Origin: Rhizobium sp. BK399
GTDB lineage: Bacteria > Pseudomonadota > Alphaproteobacteria > Rhizobiales > Rhizobiaceae
Length of the DNA stretch: 64,000 nucleotides
NCBI RefSeq assembly: GCF_014194695.1
Contig: NZ_JACIAH010000008.1
Location: 1 to 64,000, forward strand
Direction of reading: 5' to 3'
Shown here: positions 44,847-52,516 of the stretch, in pieces
Layout of the letters: the number at the start of each line of letters is the position of its first letter
Position numbering within the stretch: the stretch's first letter is position 1
Translations under genes and position numbers: made by a program
Notes under the pieces: generated by a model
Told to the model about the DNA's origin: nothing
The model's database searches: none
Seen by the model: only the letters and a program-made list of their open reading frames with translations

Positions 44847-45359
44847 TGGCATGTCTTCGCTCGGAAGAGAAAGCCCGGTACTGTGTCGGACAGGGCCGGG
44901 CCATCACGGCTGTCCATTGGGCAACAGCCATCGCAGCGTTGAGGGCTAATGCTGCGATCATCGAACTTCAGGTCACCGGGAATGTTCCAGCCGTTCGGAA
45001 ACAGAACCGCGTGCCGGTCGTCTCGTGAACGCCAAAATAGTGGCGAAAACGGTCGACCCCTGTAGGACAGGCGCTTCGTGGCGGCACGACCGAACCCGCG
45101 GCGTCGATTTCTCGAGATCGCGACTGTTGCGAGCGGCATACCGCCAGATCAGTCACAACGGGTTCGGCGGTCGCGGAAAGCACGCGTTCGTTGCCATCGA
45201 AGCCTTCGCCGCGCCATTGGCCGGCGCGTCGCCCATGTCGAACTGCCTTCGTCGTCCAATATATGTCACCGCGAATGGTCCCGGGGTCAGACTGACCCCG
45301 GGACACAGTTCGGCGCGAGGCCGAGACCGAAGCGATAGGATTTTCCGCTCGAGAACGGG
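44847..45359 (+). other. region without a supported gene
   Basis: Several overlapping frames on both strands have no family match or ribosome site. The stretch contains the 27-bp palindrome at 45278-45304. It may be the residue of a lost gene. Confidence 0.3.
45278..45304. repeat. 27-bp near-perfect palindrome
   Basis: GTCCCGGGGTCAG and CTGACCCCGGGAC are exact 13-bp reverse complements around a single A. As RNA it could not close with a one-base loop without losing a pair, and no T-run follows. A protein-binding site, a mobile-element end or a small repetitive extragenic element is more likely. Confidence 0.6.
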
Positions 45360-45587
45360 CTACTGAAGCGTATTCGTGCCCGGCGCGTTACTTTTCATCG
45401 GCCATTCGCCGACGTAGTTATCGATCAACATCGTGGCGATGCCCTCAACCGAGCGATAGCCTTGATCGAAAAACTTGATTGCTGCGTGGTTGAGAAAGGT
45501 CGAGGCCTGCTCGTCCGGATCTACGTCGTAATACCGGTACCACTGTTGCACGGCCCTCGAGAGAATAAGAAGATCGGTGTCTTGCAT
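45360..45587 (-). CDS. small hypothetical protein, 75 residues
   Basis: ATG 45587 has AAGGGAGGCGGCAA upstream. Product: MQDTDLLILSRAVQQWYRYY, then DVDPDEQASTFLNHAAIKFF and DQGYRSVEGIATMLIDNYVG. It is helical and soluble, of a kind seen in rhizobial genomes without assigned function. The frame extends upstream to 45656 with no start signal. Confidence 0.6.
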   Translation of the reverse strand: MQDTDLLILSRAVQQWYRYYDVDPDEQASTFLNHAAIKFFDQGYRSVEGIATMLIDNYVGEWPMKSNAPGTNTLQ

Positions 45588-45881
45588 TTGCCGCCTCCCT
45601 TCGCGACACAGTGAAGTAGGGCCGGATTGGCGATCTTCAATGGCCAACTCCTCCAAATTCCCTTGATCTGGTTACCCCGCGTATTTGGGATCCTTCGAGC
45701 GGAGCCTGAGACATTGCTCGACAGATGGGTTCGGCCGCTCAGTCAAAGGTGTGTTCGGTGTAAGGTCGCGTCCCCAAGGGCATTAAAAAGCTGATCATGA
45801 CACATTAAGCGTCGCGGGTGCACGAAATGCATGGCGCGGTTAATGGCAAAACCGTTTGTAAGCAAAGGGTTGCGAGAAGAA

Positions 45882-45957
45882 TGGTGGGCGATGAGAGACT
45901 CGAACTCCCGACATCCTCGGTGTAAACGAGGCGCTCTACCAACTGAGCTAATCGCCC
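45882..45957 (-). tRNA. tRNA-Val, anticodon TAC
   Basis: The minus strand reads GGGCGATTAGCTCAGTTGGT and continues as a full cloverleaf. The acceptor stem GGGCGAT pairs with ATCGCCC, the anticodon arm is CCTCG-TTTACAC-CGAGG (anticodon TAC), the T-loop is GTTCGAGTC, and the CCA end is encoded (45882-45884). The last base before the CCA is A at 45885. tRNA genes are common integration sites, but no flanking duplicate of its 3' end was seen. The nearly 300 bases on either side hold no genes. Confidence 0.95.
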
Positions 45958-46283
45958 TCGCGAGATCGGTCCGGTTCGGTCCGCCACGTCTGTGACCGTG
46001 ATCTATGCGGATCGGGGACAGAACGGAAGGGTGCTTGTGAAGAATTTTCGATTTTTTCTGAGATGCTAACAGGAAGCACGACTAAACGGCTCTTCTCCGC
46101 ACCGTCTTGGGAAACCACTTTGTGCGGATCTGGGCGAGAAATCACCCGGCGCCCCAAGAAAGGTGATCGACAACCTCCATGTGAACCAATCACGGATTAC
46201 CTTCACCGGTCGCAGCCTAACGAGAGGAAAACCGATGGATGCCCCGATGTTGTCCGGTCATACCTTGCAAAAGGCCGCTTACG

Positions 46284-46697
46284 TCATGTCGTCGGCATCC
46301 TGTCGAATTTCGGTAGGGCCGGATTGAGATAGTCCCATGCTTGTCCAGCTTTGGTCCAAGACACAAATTGTGGATTGAAGCGACTTGGATCGTCCAGGCT
46401 CGCCGGCGTGACGATGAACACTTCCGGCATGTCAGGAAATGCAAGGTAGACAGGCGAACCGCACGTCGGGCAGAAGCCACGCCTTTTTACGGTGCCGCCG
46501 TCACCCACTGTCTGCCAGTGCGACGCATTTCCCTCGAGTTTCACCTCTGCGGCGACGAATGTCAGGTGAGATTGGTGGCCCGTTCCGCTGTCCCGCTGGC
46601 ATTGACGGCACTGGCAGTCAACCATGACCGCCGGCTCGCCGGCGACGTCATAGCGGATCGCGCCACAGGCGCAGCCACCGGTGTAGGATTTGCTCAT
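46284..46697 (-). CDS. GFA-family (glutathione-dependent formaldehyde-activating type) zinc protein
   Basis: 137 residues with the CENP-V/GFA zinc-binding cysteines: YTGGCACGAIRYD, DCQCRQCQRDSG and RGFCPTCGSPVYL. GAGGAAATCGGT precedes the ATG. The family is named after glutathione-dependent formaldehyde-activating enzyme, though most members are uncharacterised. It is the third gene of a tight operon with ArsR and SRPBCC genes (15 bases after the latter). Bases 45958-46283 after it hold no gene. Confidence 0.88.
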   Translation of the reverse strand: MSKSYTGGCACGAIRYDVAGEPAVMVDCQCRQCQRDSGTGHQSHLTFVAAEVKLEGNASHWQTVGDGGTVKRRGFCPTCGSPVYLAFPDMPEVFIVTPASLDDPSRFNPQFVSWTKAGQAWDYLNPALPKFDRMPTT

Positions 46698-46712
46698 ACC
46701 GATTTCCTCGTT

Positions 46713-47192
46713 CTAATGCAGTGTTTGCGAAGACGTCTCTTCGGCGACCACAGTGTCGAGCCTTGTGACCACCTTCCTCCAGCCGTCGCTCATGTTGCGA
46801 TAGGCTGTGTCGTTCTTGGGAAGCATGAAACCTGAATGAACAAGGTGGAGGCGAGTGCCGTCCCCAGCCTTGGAAAGACTGAAAGTGACAACCGTCTCCA
46901 ATGTCGATCCATAGCCTTCATTACTCTCGTGGCCACCCTTCCAGGCGAAGGAGAACCGTTCATTTGGCAGGACTTCCAGAACCTCGCAACGGATGACACC
47001 GTCCCATTCACCGGACGGGTTCGTTTGGAACGTGAAACGGTTGCCGATAACAGGATCGAAGCCTTTTGGCGGCATTAGCCATCGGGCGATCAAGTCCCCG
47101 GTTGTCAGAGCTTTCCAGATAACCTCCGGGGCGTGCGGGAAAACCTCATCGAGAACAATGGCTTGAGCTCGCGGTCTCAGCTTTTCATTCAT
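46713..47192 (-). CDS. SRPBCC (AHSA1-like) family protein
   Basis: From ATG 47192 (AAAGGAAATTGACC upstream; a TTG two codons earlier is possible) the product has 159 residues. It has the Bet v1/AHSA1 fold pattern: VFPHAPEVIWKALTTGDLIA, RWLMPPKGFDPVIGNRFTFQ, CEVLEVLPNERFSFAWKGG and SDGWRKVVTRLDTVV. These are hydrophobic-ligand-binding proteins, often encoded with an ArsR regulator that controls them. The start overlaps the arsR stop (ATGAATGA), giving translational coupling. Confidence 0.88.
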   Translation of the reverse strand: MNEKLRPRAQAIVLDEVFPHAPEVIWKALTTGDLIARWLMPPKGFDPVIGNRFTFQTNPSGEWDGVIRCEVLEVLPNERFSFAWKGGHESNEGYGSTLETVVTFSLSKAGDGTRLHLVHSGFMLPKNDTAYRNMSDGWRKVVTRLDTVVAEETSSQTLH

Positions 47193-47517
47193 GGTCAATT
47201 TCCTTTAGGAGATCTCTGAGGCCGGTGAAACGTTCACGCCAGAAAACGCGGTAATGGTCCATCCAGTCGGCCAGTGGCTCAAGGCCACCTCGCTGGGCAC
47301 GGTAGTAGACGTTACGTCCCTCCGGTCGCTCACTGACGAGGCCGGCCTGCTTCAGGGACTTGAGATGCTGTGAGATGGCGCCTTGTGTAACGTTACTTCC
47401 CCGGGTCAACTCGACGACGGTGATCTCGTCTGAGTTGGCAATCCGTTCGAACACGGCGCGCCTGGTCGGGTCGGCGAGGGCGCGCAGAACAACGGTGATG
47501 TTTTCAGGTTCAGACAT
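47185..47517 (-). CDS. ArsR-family transcriptional regulator
   Basis: From ATG 47517 the product has 110 residues: ITVVLRALADPTRRAVFERI, then VTQGAISQHLKSLKQAGLVS and ERPEGRNVYYRAQRGGLEPL, a standard winged helix. The metal-binding ELCVCDL motif of ArsR/SmtB sensors is replaced by EITVVEL, so metals are unlikely inducers. This matches the subgroup paired with SRPBCC proteins. A perfect inverted repeat at 47525-47544, just before the start, suggests autorepression of the three-gene operon. Confidence 0.9.
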   Translation of the reverse strand: MSEPENITVVLRALADPTRRAVFERIANSDEITVVELTRGSNVTQGAISQHLKSLKQAGLVSERPEGRNVYYRAQRGGLEPLADWMDHYRVFWRERFTGLRDLLKEIDHE

Positions 47518-47524
47518 TCCATAG

Positions 47525-47544
47525 CAATTAGTGCATACTAATTG
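47525..47544. promoter_or_regulatory. candidate ArsR operator, 8-bp arms
   Basis: CAATTAGT-GCAT-ACTAATTG is an exact inverted repeat with a 4-base centre, 8 bases before the arsR start codon. Its size, AT-rich arms and position fit an operator for the adjacent ArsR protein. Confidence 0.6.
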
Positions 47545-47729
47545 ATTAGTCAACGCTATTGAGTTTGTTTTTTCCGCGAAGGATAACGTCTACGGAAACG
47601 GACGGACCACAATCGACGCAGCCCAGGTCTTAGCATGCCATTTGACGCGAGGGACCAAGACGGCGCACAGTGCTTGCTTGTCGGGAGCTTCGGCTCCTGT
47701 CTCGTCAACACTGGTCGGAGGACACTGGC

Positions 47730-47945
47730 ATGATCGCTCGGAGGGACTTCACGTACGAAGAATGGAGCTGGCTCTTGCATCTCTATCGGCACGAAACCGC
47801 TGACATCCCGAACGACCAGATCCGCAGATTCAAAGAAGTGAATGTCACTGAGGACGTGGTTGATGGCGTTAGTCTCAGCCCAGCAGGTAAGCAACTGGTC
47901 GAGCATGAGCTTCTAATGGAGCGAAGGAACCGCCTCCAGAGATAA
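47730..47945 (+). CDS. small hypothetical protein, 71 residues
   Basis: The ATG at 47730 has GGAGGACACTGGC upstream. Product: MIARRDFTYEEWSWLLHLYR, then HETADIPNDQIRRFKEVNVT and VDGVSLSPAGKQLVEHELLM. It is soluble, with a pattern like a small HTH or winged helix at the end (LSPAGKQLV resembles YxLTxxGxxL). No assigned family. Stands alone, divergent from arsR. Confidence 0.6.
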   Translation: MIARRDFTYEEWSWLLHLYRHETADIPNDQIRRFKEVNVTEDVVDGVSLSPAGKQLVEHELLMERRNRLQR

Positions 47946-48372
47946 CTCTTTCTGGCAACAAAAGCCTCCAACGTTAGGGCTGCGGGCTTGAATCGGTGCG
48001 TGCGGCGCGGCCCGTGGGGAAAGAAACGCGCACCGTTCTGCTCACCCTACTGCTTGCTCTGCTGTGCTGTCATTTGCTGTTGTCCGTGAACCGACTGCCG
48101 CCGCGAGGGTGCAGTCGTTGAGGGAAAAGCGTCGATTGCGATCAGAAGAGTGGGTCTGGCACCCCAGGAGCACGGCGATGGCTCTTGGCAGGGTGTCCCG
48201 GCCAACCTTGTGTCTCTTTGCAGCCTAGCGACGTGCTTTTCACGGAAAGGAACTGCCGCCAACAACCAACCTGTGGTGAGGGCGATGTATTAATCAGGCA
48301 AATGAGATAACCAGCGCAAAGATGTGAATAAACACCTTTATTCGGTTGGACAGGTGGGTTTTGGGGGCCTTG
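47946..48372 (+). other. region without a supported gene
   Basis: About 430 bases with only short, low-quality frames. The AT-rich right part (48290-48350) lies after the cbpM stop and may contain its terminator, but no clear hairpin was found. Confidence 0.3.
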
Positions 48373-48705
48373 TCAAAGGCCGACAGTGCCGGAAAGCTCA
48401 TCCAGCTTTCCGCGCAATCTCCGCTTTACGTCCTCGTCTTGTTCGTCCATGACAGCCAGCACATCTCGCAGTGTCCCGCGCAGTCCGTGAATTTGGTCGA
48501 TGAGATCCATGATCAGGTCGACGCCCGCCTCGTTGACACCCATATCCCGCGTAAGGTCGAGGATAAGGCGCCCACGAGCGACATCCGTGTCACGAAAGTT
48601 GCGTGCACCATCCCGGGTCTGCGGCAGCAGCCATCCCTGTTCGACCCAGACCTCAAGTACCGTCAGGTCGATCTTCAGGAAACGTCGGAATTCAAGATCA
48701 TCCAT
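48373..48705 (-). CDS. cbpM: CbpM-type chaperone modulator
   Basis: 110 residues: EFRRFLKIDLTVLEVWVEQG, then WLLPQTRDGARNFRDTDVAR and RGRLILDLTRDMGVNEAGVD, and a helical C-terminus. CbpM proteins are MerR-like and bind the J-domain of CbpA to hold it inactive. The gene starts two bases after the cbpA stop, the usual pairing. Confidence 0.88.
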   Translation of the reverse strand: MDDLEFRRFLKIDLTVLEVWVEQGWLLPQTRDGARNFRDTDVARGRLILDLTRDMGVNEAGVDLIMDLIDQIHGLRGTLRDVLAVMDEQDEDVKRRLRGKLDELSGTVGL

Positions 48706-48707
48706 GG

Positions 48708-49622
48708 CTATTCTCCCATGCCTTTTCTCGGATCCTGCGCTTCACCCGCCGTCCAGCTTTTCATGAAATCGGTCAGTTGCTGGTCGGGTGAATCCGGCAG
48801 CATGATCTTCAATGAGATATAGATGTCACCGGCACCTCCGCCTTTTTTCGGAACGCCCTTTCCTTTCAGGCGCAAAACTTTCCCCGTGTTCGAATGCGGA
48901 GGCAAGGTGAGGTTGACCGCCCCGGTTGGAGTAGGCGCCCGGACCTTGCCACCGAGCACGGATTCCCGAAGCGAAATCGGCAGTTCGAAACGGATGTCGT
49001 CTCCATCTCGAACGTAGAATGGATGCGGCCGCACCCTGATTTCCACATAGGCGTCGCCGGAGGGGCCGCCACCGATCCCGGGCTCCCCCTTGCCCTTTAA
49101 TCGAAGGGTCTGACCGTCGCGCGTGCCTGGGGGAATCCGAAGATCAAGCGCAGGCCCGTCAGGGAGCCTGATCTGGGTCTTCGTTCCGTTGATCGCGTCG
49201 AGGAAATCGACCTCCATCGAGTAGTTGCGGTCCTGGCCATGCGCACGGAATTCGCCGGACCGGGCACGGTTGGAGAAGAAACTGGAGAAGATATCGTCGT
49301 GGTCGCCGAAATCGGCAAAACCCGCGCTGTTCTGGTAGGGATTTCCCGTACCTGGCTGGGAGGCGTAATCCCGGTAGTAGTTGCGCGGTGCCTGCTCGGT
49401 ACCTGTTATGTCAATTTCACCGCGGTCAAAGCGACCGCGCTTTTCTTCGTCGCTGAGCAACTCGTAGGCGGTCGAGATTTCCTTGAACCGTTCCTCCGAC
49501 TTCCTGTCGCCCGGGTTGAGATCGGGATGAAGCTTCTTTGCGAGCTTGCGAAATGCACTCTGAATCTCTTTCTGCGAGGCGTCCTTCTTTACGCCGAGAA
49601 GCTCGTATGGATCACGGCTCAT
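48708..49622 (-). CDS. cbpA: CbpA-type DnaJ co-chaperone
   Basis: 304 residues. The J-domain at 4-70 has MSRDPYELLGVKKDASQKEI and KLHPDLNPGD, carrying the HPD that stimulates DnaK. A Gly/Phe linker follows, then two C-terminal substrate-binding domains (LDLRIPPGTRDGQTLRLKGK and TLPPHSNTGKVLRLKGKGVP). There is no zinc-finger domain, so this is class II (CbpA) rather than DnaJ. Linked to cbpM downstream. It acts with DnaK in stress and stationary phase. Confidence 0.92.
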   Translation of the reverse strand: MSRDPYELLGVKKDASQKEIQSAFRKLAKKLHPDLNPGDRKSEERFKEISTAYELLSDEEKRGRFDRGEIDITGTEQAPRNYYRDYASQPGTGNPYQNSAGFADFGDHDDIFSSFFSNRARSGEFRAHGQDRNYSMEVDFLDAINGTKTQIRLPDGPALDLRIPPGTRDGQTLRLKGKGEPGIGGGPSGDAYVEIRVRPHPFYVRDGDDIRFELPISLRESVLGGKVRAPTPTGAVNLTLPPHSNTGKVLRLKGKGVPKKGGGAGDIYISLKIMLPDSPDQQLTDFMKSWTAGEAQDPRKGMGE

Positions 49623-49721
49623 CTATATCTCCGGTTTATGCCGGCGGAAATCGTCGGGCTTTGCGTCAATATATAGGTTGGCTTTGCTGCTCCGACGAGT
49701 GGTTACATTCTTGTAGTTGCA

Positions 49722-50228
49722 TCAGTTGCGCCGAAGGTTGATTTCGCTTGTAACCACCTGCTGGCCGGACGCCGGGTCCTTATCGACGGTTCGGATTCTT
49801 ATGGCGTTGTCGTCAACGCGTTGGATGGTCATGGTTGCGCTTCGATCGCCGTTGATTATGCGGGACCAGTGCACGGCGAGGTTGATCGCGTCACCGTTTC
49901 GCCTGCCTTGTAAACCTGATACGCCGCCGGACGGCCCGATGTAAGTCCCGGCGTATTGCGTACCATTGGCCTTGATGTTTGCTGAGACCGCGCGCGTGAC
50001 GACGATCATGCCCCGGCATGTCCCTTTCATCGAAAGCGCAACTCCACTAGCCTGAGTCTTGAAATTGCAGTCCAGGTTGATGGGCGACGATGACGTAGAT
50101 CGCTTCATCATCCCTCCACCAATCCAATCTCCAGCTAGAGATTGGAGGAAGGGTGTTTCGTCGGCGAATGCCGCTGCAGTGATCCCGTAATAAATCAAAG
50201 CGACGATGGCGTAGAGGCAGCACTTCAT
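49722..50228 (-). CDS. exported hypothetical protein, 168 residues
   Basis: The ATG at 50228 has GAGGGAG upstream and gives a signal peptide (MKCCLYAIVALIYYGITAAA, cut after AFA). The mature part reads FLQSLAGDWIGGGMMKRSTS, DCNFKTQASGVALSMKGTCR and AINLAVHWSRIINGDRSATM, a lipocalin/THAP4-like beta-barrel pattern with two cysteines. Periplasmic; function unknown. The frame is open upstream to 50351 without a start signal. Confidence 0.75.
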   Translation of the reverse strand: MKCCLYAIVALIYYGITAAAFADETPFLQSLAGDWIGGGMMKRSTSSSPINLDCNFKTQASGVALSMKGTCRGMIVVTRAVSANIKANGTQYAGTYIGPSGGVSGLQGRRNGDAINLAVHWSRIINGDRSATMTIQRVDDNAIRIRTVDKDPASGQQVVTSEINLRRN

Positions 50229-50411
50229 GGCGTTCTCTCCCTCGGGATAACAAAGAATGCGCCACGATGCCTCAAAGTTCCGGGTTCGACCAGATCCGGG
50301 AGTATGGAGGTCCGTCGATGCTGGCCCGGCAAGGGCCGGCGGTCGTCTCATGGGAAAATGCGGGAGATCAGCGCGTGCTTGCCGACGAATTGCCCGAGAT
50401 AGGCTTCTGGG

Positions 50412-50591
50412 TCAAATTCGTTCGAGCTGCCAATGCCTGCCTTCGATCAGTTCGGCAATCTCAACAGGATCTTTCACCCCAAACCCAAACCATTCCACGA
50501 GTTCGCGGGCCTTCGCCCGGCTTTCCTCGCCGCTGAAGTCGCGCTGATGTTTGCCACACCACCGCCGCAAGATTGAGGTCAGCACATTCAT
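50412..50591 (-). CDS. small hypothetical protein, paralogue of the gene at 42066-42266
   Basis: From ATG 50591 (GGGGACGAC upstream): MNVLTSILRRWCGKHQRDFS, then GEESRAKARELVEWFGFGVK and DPVEIAELIEG. The frame is open 16 codons further upstream. It shares the WCxxH...RxKARELxxWxxFGVxDPxEIAELI pattern with the protein at 42 kb. Function unknown. Confidence 0.6.
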   Translation of the reverse strand: MNVLTSILRRWCGKHQRDFSGEESRAKARELVEWFGFGVKDPVEIAELIEGRHWQLERI

Positions 50592-50759
50592 GTCGTCCCC
50601 GAACAAGGGATCTTCGGCCAGTACGTCGTACCCATTCACCCAGCACCATTGAAATTTGAACAGTCAGCTACGGATGCTCATCGGCAGAACGGACCTTGGT
50701 CCGATCGAGGCGCGCGGGAGAAAGCCGGTCGATCTGGTGCCGCCAGGCGATCGACTTTT

Positions 50760-51417
50760 CCGCCCGTCGCCCGGATCTGGTTGACGACTTATGCTTCCTG
50801 CAGGACCGCTCGAACCATTGAGGTCGTTGATCAGCGTTGCACTTCCTTCATTCATGCCCAGGACTTTGGCGGCAATCGAATGAGACTTGACCCGGTCGAC
50901 GACCTTGTCGAGAGCAGCGACAGCGGTAACGTCCCAGAAGTGAGCGTGTGAGACGTCAATCAGAACGGCCATGCCTTCTGCCTCCTCAATATCGAAAGCG
51001 TCCACGAATATGGCTGCCGAGGCGAAGAATACTTGGCCCGAGACCCGGTGGTCAAACGACACCAGCCACATTCCTCTAGACTTCGACATCAAGTAGTCGG
51101 GCCACCTTGAGCGTGAAGAACACACCGCTGAGGAGGACGCCGACCGTCACGCCCAGAGCCAGATTCGAACGGAGCACGGTAACGAGCACGGTCGCGACCA
51201 TGACGACGCTCGAAAGTTTCGGGTGAACCAGTAACGTCCTCAATGAAGACCAGTCAAACGTGTCGATAGAGACCATCACCATGATGGCCACGAGCGCCGC
51301 AACAGCAACCTGGGAAACCCATGGTTTGAGCAGGACCATCAAGACGAGCAGCAAGGCTCCCGCAAACAATGTCGGGCGGCGCAGATGCCCGCCCCGCTGA
51401 ACGAGTGGATCATGACG
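50760..51417 (-). pseudogene. SulP-family anion permease with STAS domain, 5'-truncated and frameshifted
   Basis: Only the last part of a SulP transporter remains. QRGGHLRRPTLFAGALLLVL, ALVAIMVMVSIDTFDWSSLR and NLALGVTVGVLLSGVFFTLK are the final membrane spans, after which the frame ends at LLDVEV. Another frame carries the cytoplasmic STAS domain: WLVSFDHRVSGQVFFASAAI, then MAVLIDVSHAHFWDVTAVAA and GMNEGSATLI. The first nine or so spans are missing; the break falls exactly at the oxidoreductase stop codon (51410). Non-functional. Confidence 0.85.
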
Positions 51418-52507
51418 GCCCTACGGTCTTCGTGTCGTTCCGGTCAGGGACAACGACCAATTTGCCCACAAAGTTCTTCGCCATGAAGTCGCGCTGAGCC
51501 CGATGGAATTCCGACAGTGGATAGGTGCCGGCGACAATAGGCCGGATCTTCTTGTCCTCGATATAGCCTACCAGCCGCCGGAAATCGGCGCGACTTCCCT
51601 GGCTCGAGCCATGCAGTTCGAGTTGCTTGAGATACATGGTGCGCAGGTCGAGTTGAACGACAGGCCCTGCAATGGCACCCGCGGTGCTGTATCGTCCCTC
51701 GGGCTTCAGAAGCTTGAGGAGGTCATTGAAGATAGAGCCGCCAACCAGGTCCGCGACAACATCGATAGGCTTGCCTCCTGCTGCACTCTGAACGTCGGCA
51801 ACCAGGTCACCGCCGCGCGTGACGACTACCTCGGCGCCGACATCGAGCAGGGCCTGTTCCTTGCCCGCTGCGGTCAATGCAATCGGGATTGCACCGCGGG
51901 CGCGCGCAAGCTGGATGATGGCTGAGCCAACACCACCGGATGCACCTGTCACGAGGACCCGCTCTCCAGCTGCCAGCCGCGCCCGCTCCAGCATGCGTTC
52001 GCCTGTCAGATAGGCACAGCAGAATGTGGCAAGCTCGATGTCGCTGAGATCCGTCGCAATCAGATGGGCGTTTTCGGCAGGCAGCACCATGTACTCGGCA
52101 TAGCCGCCATCTCTGCCATGTCCGATGTAGTCGATATCGGCAAGGCTGTCGTCTTCCCGGTTATAGATCGAGAAATCGACCATTACCCGTTCGCCGATGC
52201 GTGCTGCAGCGACACCTTTACCTGTGGCAACGATGTGGCCAACCGTGTCGGTGCCCTGGATGCGCGGGAAACTCAACGTGTTGCCTTGCCGCCGCCAGGT
52301 GGAGACAGCCGCGGGATCGTCTTCGGTCCCGTAGGCTCCCTGGCGGACCCAGACGTCGGTATTGTTCATTCCGCAGGCCGACACCTTGATCAGAACTTCC
52401 CCGGCAGAGGGCTGCGGAACGGCCACATCGGTGCGATAGACGAGCTTGTCCAGGTCGCCATGACCCACAAGCTGAACCGCCGCCATGGTTTTAGGCAGGA
52501 TTGTCAT
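51410..52507 (-). CDS. zinc-type alcohol dehydrogenase/quinone oxidoreductase family (MDR)
   Basis: 365 residues: an N-terminal GroES-like fold (PSAGEVLIKVSACGMNNTDV, PRIQGTDTVGHIVATGKGVA) and a Rossmann domain with VLVTGASGGVGSAIIQLARA for NAD(P)H. The catalytic zinc cysteine/histidine set of true alcohol dehydrogenases is incomplete, favouring a quinone-reductase-like activity. It starts 9 bases after the aminotransferase stop, so it is the last gene of the asnC-ssd-aminotransferase unit. Its place in ectoine catabolism is not established. Confidence 0.85.
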   Translation of the reverse strand: MTILPKTMAAVQLVGHGDLDKLVYRTDVAVPQPSAGEVLIKVSACGMNNTDVWVRQGAYGTEDDPAAVSTWRRQGNTLSFPRIQGTDTVGHIVATGKGVAAARIGERVMVDFSIYNREDDSLADIDYIGHGRDGGYAEYMVLPAENAHLIATDLSDIELATFCCAYLTGERMLERARLAAGERVLVTGASGGVGSAIIQLARARGAIPIALTAAGKEQALLDVGAEVVVTRGGDLVADVQSAAGGKPIDVVADLVGGSIFNDLLKLLKPEGRYSTAGAIAGPVVQLDLRTMYLKQLELHGSSQGSRADFRRLVGYIEDKKIRPIVAGTYPLSEFHRAQRDFMAKNFVGKLVVVPDRNDTKTVGPS

Positions 52508-52516
52508 CGGAGGTCC

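Noticed and set aside
44771..45366. Overlapping frames on both strands after transketolase
   Set aside because: No family similarity, ribosome site or consistent composition; treated as non-coding.
45805..45987. Minus-strand open frame with the sequence GRLAQLVERLVYTEDVGSSS
   Set aside because: It is the translation of the tRNA-Val gene itself, a well-known false protein.
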